A DNA stretch of 64,000 bases from Bradyrhizobium sp. SRS-191 (GTDB lineage Bacteria > Pseudomonadota > Alphaproteobacteria > Rhizobiales > Xanthobacteraceae). The position numbers and the translations under genes are program-made. The notes below the pieces were generated by a model. That model saw only the letters and a program-made list of their open reading frames with translations, was not told the DNA's origin and did no database searches. Each line of letters begins with the position of its first letter. Position 1 is the first letter of the stretch. Shown here in pieces: positions 8,694 to 18,123 of this stretch. The stretch covers positions 1-64,000 of the forward strand of contig NZ_JANBVS010000016.1 in the NCBI RefSeq assembly GCF_024586915.1. The letters are read 5' to 3'.

Positions 8694-9635
8694 TCAGCTC
8701 CTCAGCCGCGGATTGACCAGGACATAAGCGAGGTCGGCGATCAGGTTCAGCATGATGTAGACGGTGGCGGTGACCAGCACGACGCCCTGCACGACGGCGT
8801 AGTCGCGGTTGAACACGGCATCCACGATCAGCTTGCCGAATCCGGGGATGGAAAAGATCTGCTCGGTCAGCACCGCGCCGGACAACAGCGTGCCGAGCTC
8901 GAGCGCGCCGAGCGTGATGACCGGCGTCAGCGCGTTGCGTAGGGCGTGGCGCAGGATGACCTGACGTTCGGAGATGCCCTTGGCGCGGGCGGTGCGGATG
9001 TAGTCGCTGCTCAAGACCTGCAGCATCGCGCTGCGGGTGTGGCGCATCAGAATCGCGGCGATGGCGTTGCCGAGCACGAAGGCCGGCATGATGGTGGCAG
9101 CGAGGCTGGCGCGCCAGTCCTCGGCCAGCGAGACATAGCCGGAGGCGGGCAGCCAGCCGAGCTGAATCGAGAACACGAAGATCAGCATGATCCCGAGCCA
9201 GAAGTTCGGCGTCGAGATGCCCCACAGCGCGAACAGGTTGGCGGCATAGTCCCAAGCCGTGCCGCGCTTCACCGCGGAGATGATGCCGGCGGGAATGCCG
9301 ATCAGGAACGCGATCACGATCGCCATCGAGGCAAGCTGCAACGTCACCGGCAGCTTCTGCAGGATGAGATCGCGCACCGGCATCTTGATGCGCAGCGACT
9401 CGCCGAAATCGCCTGACAGTACGCCCTTGATCCAGTAGCCGTATTGAACGGGCAGCGGCTGGTCGAGGCGATATTGCTTGCGGATCTGCTCGATCACGGC
9501 AGGGTCACGCTCCTCGCCGGCCATCACCAGCGCGGGATCGCCGGGCAATAGCTGCTGCAGCGAGAAGATCAGGATCGAGACGAAGATCAAGGTCGGGATG
9601 ATCTGGGCGATGCGACGGGCGAGGAAGGTCAGCAT
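8694..9635 (-). CDS. Peptide-type ABC transporter permease, DppB/OppB-like (set 2)
   Basis: A 313-residue permease with the typical N-terminus (MLTFLARRIAQIIPTLIFVS), the family's LLPGDPA motif near residue 30, and the EAA-loop region ARAKGISERQVILRHALRNA. It forms the translocation pore with the DppC-like protein encoded one base downstream. It sits between binding protein 2 and that permease. The 157-base gap on its 5' side holds a palindromic repeat. Confidence 0.94.
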   Translation of the reverse strand: MLTFLARRIAQIIPTLIFVSILIFSLQQLLPGDPALVMAGEERDPAVIEQIRKQYRLDQPLPVQYGYWIKGVLSGDFGESLRIKMPVRDLILQKLPVTLQLASMAIVIAFLIGIPAGIISAVKRGTAWDYAANLFALWGISTPNFWLGIMLIFVFSIQLGWLPASGYVSLAEDWRASLAATIMPAFVLGNAIAAILMRHTRSAMLQVLSSDYIRTARAKGISERQVILRHALRNALTPVITLGALELGTLLSGAVLTEQIFSIPGFGKLIVDAVFNRDYAVVQGVVLVTATVYIMLNLIADLAYVLVNPRLRS

Positions 9636-9670
9636 GGTCAGATGCCCGACGCCGAAACCGTTTTCGGATC

Positions 9671-9755
9671 GTCATGGCCGGGCCTGTCCCGGCCATCCAC
9701 GCCGTTCCGCATGCTGGGAACGACGTGGATGCCCGGGACGAGCCCGGGCATGACG
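9671..9755. repeat. Palindromic intergenic repeat, family D
   Basis: GTCATGGCCGGGC at one end and GCCCGGGCATGAC at the other, with GGCCATCCACGCCGTTCC facing GGAACGACGTGGATGCCC. It can fold into a long hairpin inside the operon, between binding protein 2 and its permease gene, and may limit read-through or protect the upstream message. Confidence 0.7.
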
Positions 9756-9792
9756 GAGGACTTAGTGATAGCGTCTCTCGCCAACTCAGCCC

Positions 9793-11307
9793 TCACTTCA
9801 GCTTCAGCCCGACCACGCGCAGCAGGCCGTCCGGCATCGGCTTGAAGCCCTCGAGCTTCGTGGTCTGCGCGAACAGGAACTTGCGGTGATAGAGGTAGAG
9901 GATCGGCTCGTCGGCCTGCTGCTCCTTGACCAGCGTCTCGTAGATCGCCTTGCGCTTGGCCGGGTCGGTGACGAGGCGGGCGTCCTCCAGCGCCTTGTCG
10001 GCGGCGGCGTTGCTCCAGGCGCTGTAGTTGAGCGCGGCACCCGAATGCAGGTGGTTGTAGGTGTTGCCGTCGGGATCGCTGCGGCCGCTCCATTCCAGCG
10101 AGAAGGCCTGATACTCGCCGGCCTCGGCCTGCTTCAGCGCCGTGGCGAACTCGGTCACGCGGATCTTCAGGTCGAAACCGGCCTCCGCGGCCATCGCCTG
10201 CAGCACCTGCGCTGCGGCCTCGCTCTCGCTGTCCTTCGACACCATGAAGTCGACCGTCACCGGAGGCGTCACGCCGGCCTCCTTCAGCAGCGCCTTGGCC
10301 TTTTCGAGGTCGCGGCCGCGCACCGGGAAGGCGGTCTGGTAGTAGGGATTCTCGGGATTGACGAACTGATTGCCCGGCTTGAACTCGCCGTTGAACACCA
10401 CCTGGTTGAGCGCCTCACGGTCGATCGACAGGTCCAGCGCCTGACGCACCTTGGCGGACTGGCTCAGCGGACCCTTGGTCTTGTCCTTGCCGATGTTGAG
10501 CGTGAGGCCGCGATAGCCGAGGCTGGTCCCGGTCGACAGCTTCAGGCGCTTGTCGCTGGTGACGTCCTTGATGTCGGTCGCGAGCAGCCGCTCGATGATG
10601 TCGAGGCCGCCGGATTTGAGGTTCGCCAGCCGCACCGTGGAGTCGACGATCGGCTGATAGACGATCCTGTCGATGAAGACGTTGTCCTTGTTCCAGTAGT
10701 CGGCGAACTTCTCGAACACGATGCGGTCCTGCTGGACGCGCTCGACGAATTTATACGGCCCGGCGCAGACCGGGCGCAGGCCGAACTTGTCGCCGGCTTC
10801 CTTGGCGGCCTTCGGCGACACCATCATGCCGGCGCGGTCGGTGAGCTGGGCGAGCAGCGGCGAGAACGGCGTCTTCAGCACCAGCTTGATCGTCAGGGGA
10901 TCGACGACATCGACATGGTCGAGCGAGGCGATCTCCGGCTTGCGGAACGAGCCGGGCGTCGAGAGATGGCGATCGAGCGAGAACTTCGCTGCCTCGGCAT
11001 CGAACGGCTCGCCGTCCTGAAACTTCACGCCGGGCCGCAACTTGATCGTGACCTCCTTCCCATCGGCGGAGGTCTCATGCGACAGCGCCAGCTGCGGCAC
11101 GATGTTCAGCTTCTCGTCGATGTCGAACAGCTTGTCGCAGACGGCGGCGAAGACGATGCGGCCGACATAGGTTCGCGCCATCGTCGGATCGAGAATGTCG
11201 GCATCCTCGGCAAGGCCGATGCGCAACGTGGTCTGTGCCTGCGCAGCTGGGCTGCACGTCACCATCACAGTAGCCGCTGCGGCGGCCAAGCACCAATTCC
11301 TGATCAT
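9793..11307 (-). CDS. Peptide-type ABC transporter substrate-binding protein (set 2)
   Basis: A 504-residue periplasmic protein of the family-5 (DppA/OppA) class. It has a cleavable signal peptide (basic start, AAAAATVMVTCSPAAQA, cleavage near residue 24) and the usual ILDPTMARTYVGRIVFAAVCDKL opening. A region beginning FQDGEPFDAEAAKFSLDR marks the family. It binds peptides or similar ligands and delivers them to the set 2 permeases. It lies 77 bases after the DUF1028 gene, which links it to gamma-glutamyl compound turnover. The ligand is unknown. Confidence 0.94.
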   Translation of the reverse strand: MIRNWCLAAAAATVMVTCSPAAQAQTTLRIGLAEDADILDPTMARTYVGRIVFAAVCDKLFDIDEKLNIVPQLALSHETSADGKEVTIKLRPGVKFQDGEPFDAEAAKFSLDRHLSTPGSFRKPEIASLDHVDVVDPLTIKLVLKTPFSPLLAQLTDRAGMMVSPKAAKEAGDKFGLRPVCAGPYKFVERVQQDRIVFEKFADYWNKDNVFIDRIVYQPIVDSTVRLANLKSGGLDIIERLLATDIKDVTSDKRLKLSTGTSLGYRGLTLNIGKDKTKGPLSQSAKVRQALDLSIDREALNQVVFNGEFKPGNQFVNPENPYYQTAFPVRGRDLEKAKALLKEAGVTPPVTVDFMVSKDSESEAAAQVLQAMAAEAGFDLKIRVTEFATALKQAEAGEYQAFSLEWSGRSDPDGNTYNHLHSGAALNYSAWSNAAADKALEDARLVTDPAKRKAIYETLVKEQQADEPILYLYHRKFLFAQTTKLEGFKPMPDGLLRVVGLKLK

Positions 11308-11384
11308 CGGATGTCCTCTACGAATACAGCCTGCGCTTTTGCACTAATCATACCAACCCCGGCCAGACGCAGTCCTTCCGGAGC

Positions 11385-12095
11385 TCATGTCGGGTTCGCG
11401 AGCGCCGCCGCGATCCCGGCATCGATGGTGGCGCGGTCGGTGATGCCGGCCGGGTTCTCGCGTGTCGGCATGAACTGGCGAAACACCGCCCAATGCTTGC
11501 GGCTGACGCTCTCCAGCCGTTCCAGCTCGGCGAGTGGATCGGCATGATCGTCGACGCGCAGGTCGAGCGCGGACCATTCCTCCTTGCCGTGGATCAGGAG
11601 CGCAGCCGATTGCTTGCCGCGCTTGTCACCGCCGGCGGCCTCGCCGGCCTTCATCGCCGCGATCAGGCGTTGGGCGAAGGGCAGGGCGCTGTGGGCGAGA
11701 AAGGCGTTTGCCGTTTCGTTCAGCACCTGCGGCCCGGCGAGCATGTTGCCCGCGATCGAGAATCCCTGGCCTTCGAGATGGCCGCACCAGTCGATGCAGT
11801 CGCGGCCGGTATGGGCGGCGATCTGGCCGTTGCCATCGAGGATGTGGACCTGCCGGCTCTCGCGGCCGGGATCGGCGGATGTCAGCAGCTGCACGATGTC
11901 GCGCGGATGGCGGCCGTCGCGCAGCAGCGTCGCGCCATCGATGCCGTAGTACGGATTGACCAGCGCCTGGGTGGCGATGCCGCCGCGGCCGGCGACGATG
12001 AACGGCACGCGTGCGCCGACGGCGAAGAAACGCGTGGCGACGGCGATGCCGATCTGGCCGGTGAGATCGTCCTTCGCAATGATCGACCAGGTCAT
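11385..12095 (-). CDS. DUF1028 family protein (predicted Ntn-hydrolase-like)
   Basis: A 236-residue protein with the DUF1028 signature: MTWSIIAKDDLTGQIGIAVA at the start, RGGIATQALVNPYYGIDGA near residue 40, and the central GFSIAGNMLAGPQV. The family has an Ntn-hydrolase-like fold and is often encoded beside peptide transporters and peptidases. Its reaction is not established. There is no signal peptide, so it probably acts in the cytoplasm. It starts 15 bases after the gamma-glutamyltransferase stop and lies before binding protein 2. The context suggests hydrolysis of gamma-glutamyl or other amide-linked compounds, which is inference. Confidence 0.9.
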   Translation of the reverse strand: MTWSIIAKDDLTGQIGIAVATRFFAVGARVPFIVAGRGGIATQALVNPYYGIDGATLLRDGRHPRDIVQLLTSADPGRESRQVHILDGNGQIAAHTGRDCIDWCGHLEGQGFSIAGNMLAGPQVLNETANAFLAHSALPFAQRLIAAMKAGEAAGGDKRGKQSAALLIHGKEEWSALDLRVDDHADPLAELERLESVSRKHWAVFRQFMPTRENPAGITDRATIDAGIAAALANPT

Positions 12096-12110
12096 CGTCG
12101 CCTCGCTCTC

Positions 12111-13913
12111 TTATCGTCCGGCGGCGTAGCCCTGCATGCCCCGTGGATTGGCGGCCGCGCGGCGGCGGCGGCCGACGCGCGAAGCGGCCGTGAGGCGGCC
12201 CTCCGACCAATCGGGGCCGACCTCGACGACATGGCCGCGGCGGCGCAACTCATCGATCGTGGCCTTCGGCACACGACCCTCGACCACGAGCACGCCGGGG
12301 CGCGCGGTGCGCGGCCAGAACGAGATCGGGAAATGCTCGGAGTGCCACGCCGGCGCGTCGATCGATTCCTGCAAGTTCATGCCGGCATGGACGTGGCGCA
12401 GGAAGAACTGCGTGTTCCACTGGTCCTGCTGGTCGCCGCCGGGCGAGCCCCAGGCGACGTAAGGCTCGCCGTCGCGCAGCGCCATGGTCGGCGACAGCGT
12501 GGTGCGCGGCCGCTTGCCGGGCACAAGTGCTGCCGGATGATTCTCCTCGAGCCAGAACATCTGCGCGCGCGTGCCCAGGCAGAAACCGAGTTCGGGGATG
12601 ACGGGCGAGGATTGCAGCCATCCGCCTGAAGGCGTCGCCGAGATCATGTTGCCTTGGGAGTCGATGATGTCGAAATGCACGGTGTCGCCGCGCACCTCGC
12701 CGAAGCGGCCGACGGTCGGCTCGCCCGAGCCCATCGCGTCGACAGCCTCGCGGTTGCCTGCCGCCTCGCGCAGCTTCACCTCGGCGCCGTAGCCGTCGAG
12801 CTTGCCTGGACGAAGCTCCAGCGAGGCCTTGTCGGTGATCAGCTTGCGCCGCTCGTCGTTATAGGCGTCGGACAGCAGCGTCTCGATCGGGATGTCGGCA
12901 AAGTTCGGATCGCCGTAGAACGCCTCGCGATCGGCAAACGCGAGCTTCGCGGCTTCGATCTGCCAATGGATGAAATCAGGACCGGTCGGGTCGAGACCGT
13001 CGAGCGCAAAGCCCTTGAGCAGCGCGAGTTGCTGCAACAGCACCGGGCCCTGGCTCCAGACGCCGGCCTTGCACACCGTGTAGCGGCCGTACTCATAAGT
13101 CAGAGGAGCTTCGATGGTCGGCTGCCAGCGTGCCATGTCGTCGGCCGTCAGCACGCCCTTGTGGCGCGCGCCGGAGACGTCCATCACCTCCTGCGTCCGG
13201 CAGAAGCGGTCGATCGCTTCGGCGACAAAGCCCTGCGACCAGGCCTTGCGCGCGCGCTCGATCTGCGCGTCGCGATTCTCCCCGGCGCTCTCGCCTTCGC
13301 TGAGGATGCGCGCATAGGTCTCGGCGAGCTTGGGATTGGTGAACAGCGTGCCGGGGCGCGGCACCTCGCCGTTCGGCAGGTACAGCGCGGCCGAGGTCGG
13401 CCAATGCGTCTTGAACAGCTGCTCGACGGTCTGGATCGTTGCGGAGACGCGCTCGACAAGCGGGTAGCCGTCGCGGGCGTAGGCAATCGCCGGCTCCAGC
13501 ACATCGCGCAGTCGCATCGTGCCGTAGTCGCGCAGCAGCAGCATCCAGGACTCGAAGGTGCCGGGCACGCAGGCTGCGAGCAGGCCGGTACCGGGCACCA
13601 TCTCCAGCCCCTCGCGCTTGTAGTGCGCGATGGTCGCGCCCGCCGGCGCCGGGCCCTGGCCGCAGATCACCTCGGTGCGCCCGCGCTTCACGTCGTGCAG
13701 GATGATCGGCACGTCTCCACCGGGGCCGTTGAGATGCGGCTCGACCACCTGCAAGGTGAAGGCCGCCGCGACGCCGGCGTCGAAGGCGTTGCCGCCGCGT
13801 TCCAGCATTGCCATGCCGACGGCGGTGGCGAGCCAGTGTGTCGAGGTAACGACGCCGAAGGTGCCGTCGATCTCGGGGCGGGTGGTGAATGGATCAGGAT
13901 TGATGAAGCTCAT
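12111..13913 (-). CDS. ggt: Gamma-glutamyltransferase family protein
   Basis: A 600-residue member of the Ntn-hydrolase family that cleaves gamma-glutamyl bonds, for example in glutathione, and self-processes into two subunits. The processing and catalytic threonine is in GDTVHFDIID at about T411, matching the TTHYSVVD start of the known small subunit. Upstream are MLERGGNAFDAGVAAAFTL and HLNGPGGDVP, and downstream KRPRTTLSPTMALRDG and WGSPGGDQQDQWN, all typical. No signal peptide is evident, which is unlike many periplasmic homologues and suggests cytosolic action on imported peptides. It lies in the middle of the transporter block. Some family members act on other amides. Confidence 0.92.
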   Translation of the reverse strand: MSFINPDPFTTRPEIDGTFGVVTSTHWLATAVGMAMLERGGNAFDAGVAAAFTLQVVEPHLNGPGGDVPIILHDVKRGRTEVICGQGPAPAGATIAHYKREGLEMVPGTGLLAACVPGTFESWMLLLRDYGTMRLRDVLEPAIAYARDGYPLVERVSATIQTVEQLFKTHWPTSAALYLPNGEVPRPGTLFTNPKLAETYARILSEGESAGENRDAQIERARKAWSQGFVAEAIDRFCRTQEVMDVSGARHKGVLTADDMARWQPTIEAPLTYEYGRYTVCKAGVWSQGPVLLQQLALLKGFALDGLDPTGPDFIHWQIEAAKLAFADREAFYGDPNFADIPIETLLSDAYNDERRKLITDKASLELRPGKLDGYGAEVKLREAAGNREAVDAMGSGEPTVGRFGEVRGDTVHFDIIDSQGNMISATPSGGWLQSSPVIPELGFCLGTRAQMFWLEENHPAALVPGKRPRTTLSPTMALRDGEPYVAWGSPGGDQQDQWNTQFFLRHVHAGMNLQESIDAPAWHSEHFPISFWPRTARPGVLVVEGRVPKATIDELRRRGHVVEVGPDWSEGRLTAASRVGRRRRAAANPRGMQGYAAGR

Positions 13914-13940
13914 GGCGCCCTTTGATCGGTGTAACTACTC

Positions 13941-14027
13941 GCCGTCATTGCGAGCGAAGCGAAGCAATCCAGGGCCCAGGTTGACGCCCCTGGATTGCTT
14001 CGTCGCTTCGCTCCTCGCAATGACGGC
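13941..14027. repeat. Palindromic intergenic repeat, family A
   Basis: CGTCATTGCGAGCGAAGCG and CGCTCCTCGCAATGACGG are inverted, with GCAATCCAGGGC facing CCCTGGATTGC inside. It sits in the gap between the second ATPase gene and gamma-glutamyltransferase. Other copies lie at 28052-28138, 40720-40803, 49986-50060, 50025-50124 and 50499-50596. Confidence 0.85.
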
Positions 14028-14044
14028 CTCATTTAGATTCCGCG

Positions 14045-15052
14045 TTACGCAACCGATGCCGTCACAACGGTCCTGTCTGCCGGCTGGTTCACCGCATGGC
14101 AGGCCACGCCGCCGATCAGCTCCGGCGACTTCTGCCGGCACAGATCGAAGGCGAGGGGACAACGTGGGTTGAAGGTGCAGCCCGCGGGCGGATTGATCGG
14201 GTTGGGGATCTCACCCTTCACCGGAATGCGCTGGCGGCCGGACATCGAGAGGTCGGGCACCGCGCCGAGCAGCATCTTGGTGTAGGGCATGCGCGGATCG
14301 TTGAAGAGCGTGCGCCCTTCCGCGATCTCGACGATGCGGCCGAGATACATCACGCCGATGCGGCTCGCCATGTGGCGCACGACCGCGAGATTGTGGCTGA
14401 TGAACAGGTAGGTCAGGCCGAACTTGTCCTGCAGGTCGCGCATCAGGTTGAGGATCTGCGCCTGGACGGAGACGTCGAGCGCCGAGGTCGGCTCGTCGCA
14501 GACGATGAATTCGGCTTCCGATGCGAGCGCGCGCGCGATCGCGATGCGCTGGCGCTGGCCGCCGGAGAATTCGTGCGGAAACTTCTGGCCGTCGTCCGGA
14601 TGCAGGCCCACGAGCGTCAGCAGTTCGCCGACGCGATCCTTGATCTGACGCTCGCCGTCGATGAGATTGAAGGCGCGGATCGGCTCGGCGATGATGGACT
14701 CGACGCGGAAGCGCGGGTTGAGGCTGGCGTAGGGATCCTGAAACACCATCTGGATGCGGCGGCGCAGCTTGCGCCGCACCTGCGCCTGGCGGGCCTCGCT
14801 CATCGACACGCCGTCGATGATGACCTCGCCCGAGGTCGGCGCCAGCAGCCCGACCACCATGCGGGCCACCGTGGTCTTGCCGGAGCCGGACTCGCCGACC
14901 AGGGCAAACGTCTCGCCCTTCTTGATGCCGAAGCTGACGCCGTCGACCGCCTTCAAAAACTCCTGCGGCTGACGCTCGATGACGCGGTTGAGCCAGGGCT
15001 TCGAGACGTCGAACACCCGGCGCAGATTCTTGACCTCGACGAAATCGCTCAT
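14045..15052 (-). CDS. Peptide-type ABC transporter ATPase, OppF/DppF-like
   Basis: A 335-residue ATPase: Walker A GESGSGKT, signature FSGGQRQRIAIARAL, Walker B FIVCDEPTSALDV, and the C-terminal oligopeptide domain with PAGCTFNPRCPLAFDLC. It pairs with the OppD-like protein and powers the membrane permeases. It overlaps the upstream gene by four bases (ATGA), so translation is coupled. With two permease sets in the block and only one ATPase pair, it probably drives both. Confidence 0.95.
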   Translation of the reverse strand: MSDFVEVKNLRRVFDVSKPWLNRVIERQPQEFLKAVDGVSFGIKKGETFALVGESGSGKTTVARMVVGLLAPTSGEVIIDGVSMSEARQAQVRRKLRRRIQMVFQDPYASLNPRFRVESIIAEPIRAFNLIDGERQIKDRVGELLTLVGLHPDDGQKFPHEFSGGQRQRIAIARALASEAEFIVCDEPTSALDVSVQAQILNLMRDLQDKFGLTYLFISHNLAVVRHMASRIGVMYLGRIVEIAEGRTLFNDPRMPYTKMLLGAVPDLSMSGRQRIPVKGEIPNPINPPAGCTFNPRCPLAFDLCRQKSPELIGGVACHAVNQPADRTVVTASVA

Positions 15053-16032
15053 GCCGCGGTCTCCGTCGCGCGATCATACAGATGGCAGGCGACCGCCTGT
15101 GTGCCCTGGCGCAGCGGCTCGGGCCGGTCGATGCGGCAGCGGTCGAAGGCTGCGCCGCAGCGCGGATTGAACGAGCAGCCCGGCGGAATTGCCGACAGCC
15201 GCGGCATCGAGCCTGGGATCTGCACCAGGCGCTTGTCCTCGCCTGCCAAGGTCGGGATCGCGCCCATCAGGCCCTTGGCGTAGGGATGCAGCGGGTTCTT
15301 GATCACTTCCTGCACCGGGCCGATCTCGGCGACGCGGCCGGCATACATCACGGCGACGCGGTCGCAGGTCTCGGCGATCACGCCCATGTCGTGGGTCACC
15401 AGCATCACCGCGGTGCCGTGGTCGCGGCCGAGCCGCTTGATCAGCGAGATGATCTGCGCCTGCACGGAGACGTCGAGCGCGGTGGTCGGCTCATCGGCGA
15501 TGATCAGCTCCGGCTCGGCGCACAGCGCGAGCGCGATCACGACGCGCTGGCGCATGCCGCCGGAGAATTCATGCGGATAGCCGTCGATGCGCTTCTCGGG
15601 AGCGGGGATGCCGACCTCGGCGAGCAGGTCGATGGCGCGCTTGCGCGCCTGCTGGTCTGTGAGATTGGTGTGGGTCTTGATGGTCTCGATGATCTGGTCG
15701 CCGACGCGATACAGCGGATTGAGCGAGGTCAGCGGATCCTGGAAGATCATGCCGATGCGCTTGCCGCGCACCTTGCGCATCTCCTCCGGCGGGAGGTTGT
15801 CGATGCGCAGGCCGGACAGCAGGATCTCGCCGCCGGAGATGCGGCCGGGGCGGTCGATCAGGCCGATCACGGCGAGGCCGGTGACTGATTTGCCGGCGCC
15901 GGATTCGCCGACGACGCCGAGCACTTCGCCCTTGGCGATGTCCCAGGAGACGCCGTCGATCGCGCGCAACGTGCCGCGCCTGGTCTCGAACTCGACCTGC
16001 AGATTGCGCACGGACAGGACGGGGGCGGTCAT
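15049..16032 (-). CDS. Peptide-type ABC transporter ATPase, OppD/DppD-like
   Basis: A 327-residue ATPase: Walker A GESGAGKS, signature FSGGMRQRVVIALAL, Walker B LIIADEPTTALDV, and the C-terminal cysteine-containing segment PPGCSFNPRCGAAFDRC. The frame opens six codons earlier at 16050, but ATG 16032 (MTAPVLSVRNLQ) fits the family. It follows the DppC-like permease gene closely and overlaps the OppF-like gene by four bases. Confidence 0.95.
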   Translation of the reverse strand: MTAPVLSVRNLQVEFETRRGTLRAIDGVSWDIAKGEVLGVVGESGAGKSVTGLAVIGLIDRPGRISGGEILLSGLRIDNLPPEEMRKVRGKRIGMIFQDPLTSLNPLYRVGDQIIETIKTHTNLTDQQARKRAIDLLAEVGIPAPEKRIDGYPHEFSGGMRQRVVIALALCAEPELIIADEPTTALDVSVQAQIISLIKRLGRDHGTAVMLVTHDMGVIAETCDRVAVMYAGRVAEIGPVQEVIKNPLHPYAKGLMGAIPTLAGEDKRLVQIPGSMPRLSAIPPGCSFNPRCGAAFDRCRIDRPEPLRQGTQAVACHLYDRATETAA

Positions 16033-16063
16033 GAGGTCAAGCCTTCGCAACGCATGAACGGGG

Positions 16064-17032
16064 TCATCGCAGTTTCGGGTTGAGCGCGTCGCGCAGCCAG
16101 TCGCCGAGCAGGTTGATCGCGAGGATCAGTCCGGCCAGCGCGATGCCGGGGAAGGCGACGATCCACCATTCGCCGGCGAACAGATAGTTGTTGCCGATCC
16201 GGATCAGGGTGCCGAGCGAGGGCATCGTCTCGGGCATGCCGGAGCCGAGGAACGACAAGGTTGCTTCGGTGATGATCGCGAGCGCCAGATTGATGGTGGC
16301 GATGACCAGCACCGGACCGGTGGTGTTGGGCAGCACGTGGCGGAGCATGATGACCGGCGCGGGCAGGCCGATCAGCTGAGCCGCGGCGACATAGTCCTTG
16401 TTCTTCTCGACCAGCACCGAGCTGCGCACCGTGCGCGCATATTGCACCCAGAAAGACAGGCCGATGGCGAGCACGAGCACGCCCAGCATGCTGAGCCATT
16501 CCAGATGATTGCCGGACGCTGACTTGGCGATGCCGTTGACGAGCAGCGCGATCAGGATCGGCGGGAAGGTGAGCTGCACGTCCGCGATGCGCATGATCAC
16601 GGTGTCGACGCGGCCGCCGAAATAGCCGGCGACGAGGCCGAGACCGATGCCGAGCACGCCGGAGAAGACGACGCCGAGAATGCCGACCAGCAGCGAGATC
16701 CGCAGGCCGTAGAGGATGGCGGACAGCACGTCGCGGCCCTGCTCGTCGGTCCCGAGCAGGAACGGGCTCTGGCCGTCGGCCGTCCACAGCGGCGCAATGC
16801 GGGAATTCAGGAGTTGCAGCTGCGCCGGATCGAACGGGTTCTGTGGCGACAGCAGCGGGGCGAAGATCGCCAGCAGGAAGAACAGCAGCGTGACGACAGC
16901 CGCGGCCACGGTCAGCTTGGAGCGGCGGAAGGAGTAGAACAGGTCGCTCGCCAGTGCGCGTTTCAGCCAGCCGTCGCTGGTGGTGCGCGGAGCCTCGACG
17001 GGCGTGGGGTGGGGCAGGGCTGCGTCGCTCAT
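16064..17032 (-). CDS. Peptide-type ABC transporter permease, DppC/OppC-like (set 1)
   Basis: A 322-residue permease with a long cytoplasmic N-terminus, a helix near residues 45-65, the hallmark FLLGTDEQGRDVLSAILYGLR, and the EAA-loop region DYVAAAQLIGLPAPVIMLRHVLPN. It starts two bases after the DppB-like stop. It is clearly different in sequence from the set 2 permease, so the two sets are not a recent duplication. Confidence 0.94.
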   Translation of the reverse strand: MSDAALPHPTPVEAPRTTSDGWLKRALASDLFYSFRRSKLTVAAAVVTLLFFLLAIFAPLLSPQNPFDPAQLQLLNSRIAPLWTADGQSPFLLGTDEQGRDVLSAILYGLRISLLVGILGVVFSGVLGIGLGLVAGYFGGRVDTVIMRIADVQLTFPPILIALLVNGIAKSASGNHLEWLSMLGVLVLAIGLSFWVQYARTVRSSVLVEKNKDYVAAAQLIGLPAPVIMLRHVLPNTTGPVLVIATINLALAIITEATLSFLGSGMPETMPSLGTLIRIGNNYLFAGEWWIVAFPGIALAGLILAINLLGDWLRDALNPKLR

Positions 17033-17034
17033 GA

Positions 17035-18015
17035 TCAGGCCGGACGGCTGATGGTCGCGCGCAGGCGCGGATCGACCACGGTGTAGAGGATATCAACCAC
17101 GAGATTGATGGTGACGAAGATCAGCGACACCATCATCAGGTACGCAGCCATGATCGGGATGTCGACGTTCTGCACCGCCTGCACGAACAACAGGCCCATG
17201 CCCGGCCATTGGAACACCTGCTCGGTGATGATCGAGAACGCGATGACGGAGCCGAATTGCAGGCCGACGACGGTGATGACCGGAACCAGCGTGTTGCGCA
17301 GCGCGTGGCCGAAATGGATGGCGCGTGTCGTCAGGCCGCGCGCGCGGGCGAAGCGGATGTAGTCGGTGCGCAGCACCTCCAGCATCTCGGCGCGCACGAG
17401 CCGCATGATGAGCGTCATCTGGAACAGGCCGAGGGTGATCGAGGGCATGATCAGCGCCTTCCAGCCGGAGACGGTGAGCAGGCCGGTCGTCCACCAGCCG
17501 AGCTTGACGGTATCGCCGCGGCCGAACGACGGCAGCCAGCCGAGCGTGACCGAGAACAAATAGATCAGGAGAATGCCGATAAGGAAGGTCGGCAAGGAGA
17601 TGCCGATCAGCGATACCATCTGGAACAGTTTTGCCATCAGCGAGTCGCGGCGTAGCGCTGAGAATACGCCCATGATGATGCCGAAGAACAGCGCCAGGAT
17701 GGTTGCGCAGACCGCGAGCTCCAGGGTCGCGGGCATGCGTTCCTTGAGGAGATCCGACACAGGTTGCCGGAACTGATAGGACACACCGAACTTGAATTGC
17801 GCGGCGTCGAACAGATAGCGGCCGAACTGCACGATGAAGGGATCGTCGAGCCCGAGGGACTGGCGGATCTGGGCGCGTTCCGCAGACGATGCGTCGATCG
17901 CCACGAGCTGGCTGACGGGGTCGCCGGCGAAGCGGAACATCGCGAACGCGATGATCCCGACGGCGATCATGACGCCGATGGCCTGAATTGCTCGGCGAAG
18001 CGTGAAGGCGAGCAT
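17035..18015 (-). CDS. Peptide-type ABC transporter permease, DppB/OppB-like (set 1)
   Basis: A 326-residue permease with the N-terminal membrane helix (MLAFTLRRAIQAIGVMIAVG), FAGDPVSQLVA after it, and the EAA-loop region ARARGLTTRAIHFGHALRNT. The transposed LVPVITVVGLQ segment is also typical. It follows the set 1 binding protein gene after a 108-base gap that holds a strong hairpin, which probably lowers its expression relative to the binding protein. Confidence 0.94.
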   Translation of the reverse strand: MLAFTLRRAIQAIGVMIAVGIIAFAMFRFAGDPVSQLVAIDASSAERAQIRQSLGLDDPFIVQFGRYLFDAAQFKFGVSYQFRQPVSDLLKERMPATLELAVCATILALFFGIIMGVFSALRRDSLMAKLFQMVSLIGISLPTFLIGILLIYLFSVTLGWLPSFGRGDTVKLGWWTTGLLTVSGWKALIMPSITLGLFQMTLIMRLVRAEMLEVLRTDYIRFARARGLTTRAIHFGHALRNTLVPVITVVGLQFGSVIAFSIITEQVFQWPGMGLLFVQAVQNVDIPIMAAYLMMVSLIFVTINLVVDILYTVVDPRLRATISRPA

Positions 18016-18073
18016 CTGGTCCTTTCAGTCCCTTCGATCGCGCGGCGGGTAGCACCTGTCGCGGAAAATGAAA

Positions 18074-18106
18074 AGTCCCGAAAAGCAGGTTCTGCTTTCC
18101 GGGACT
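18074..18106 (-). terminator. Attenuator or terminator hairpin after the set 1 binding protein
   Basis: On the minus strand AGTCCCGGAAAGCAG pairs with CTGCTTTTCGGGACT round a 3-base loop and is followed by TTTCATTTTC. It lies about 20 bases after the binding protein stop and before the permease gene. Such partial terminators make more binding protein than permease. Confidence 0.75.
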
Positions 18107-18123
18107 CTTGGTCGTCAGATCAA

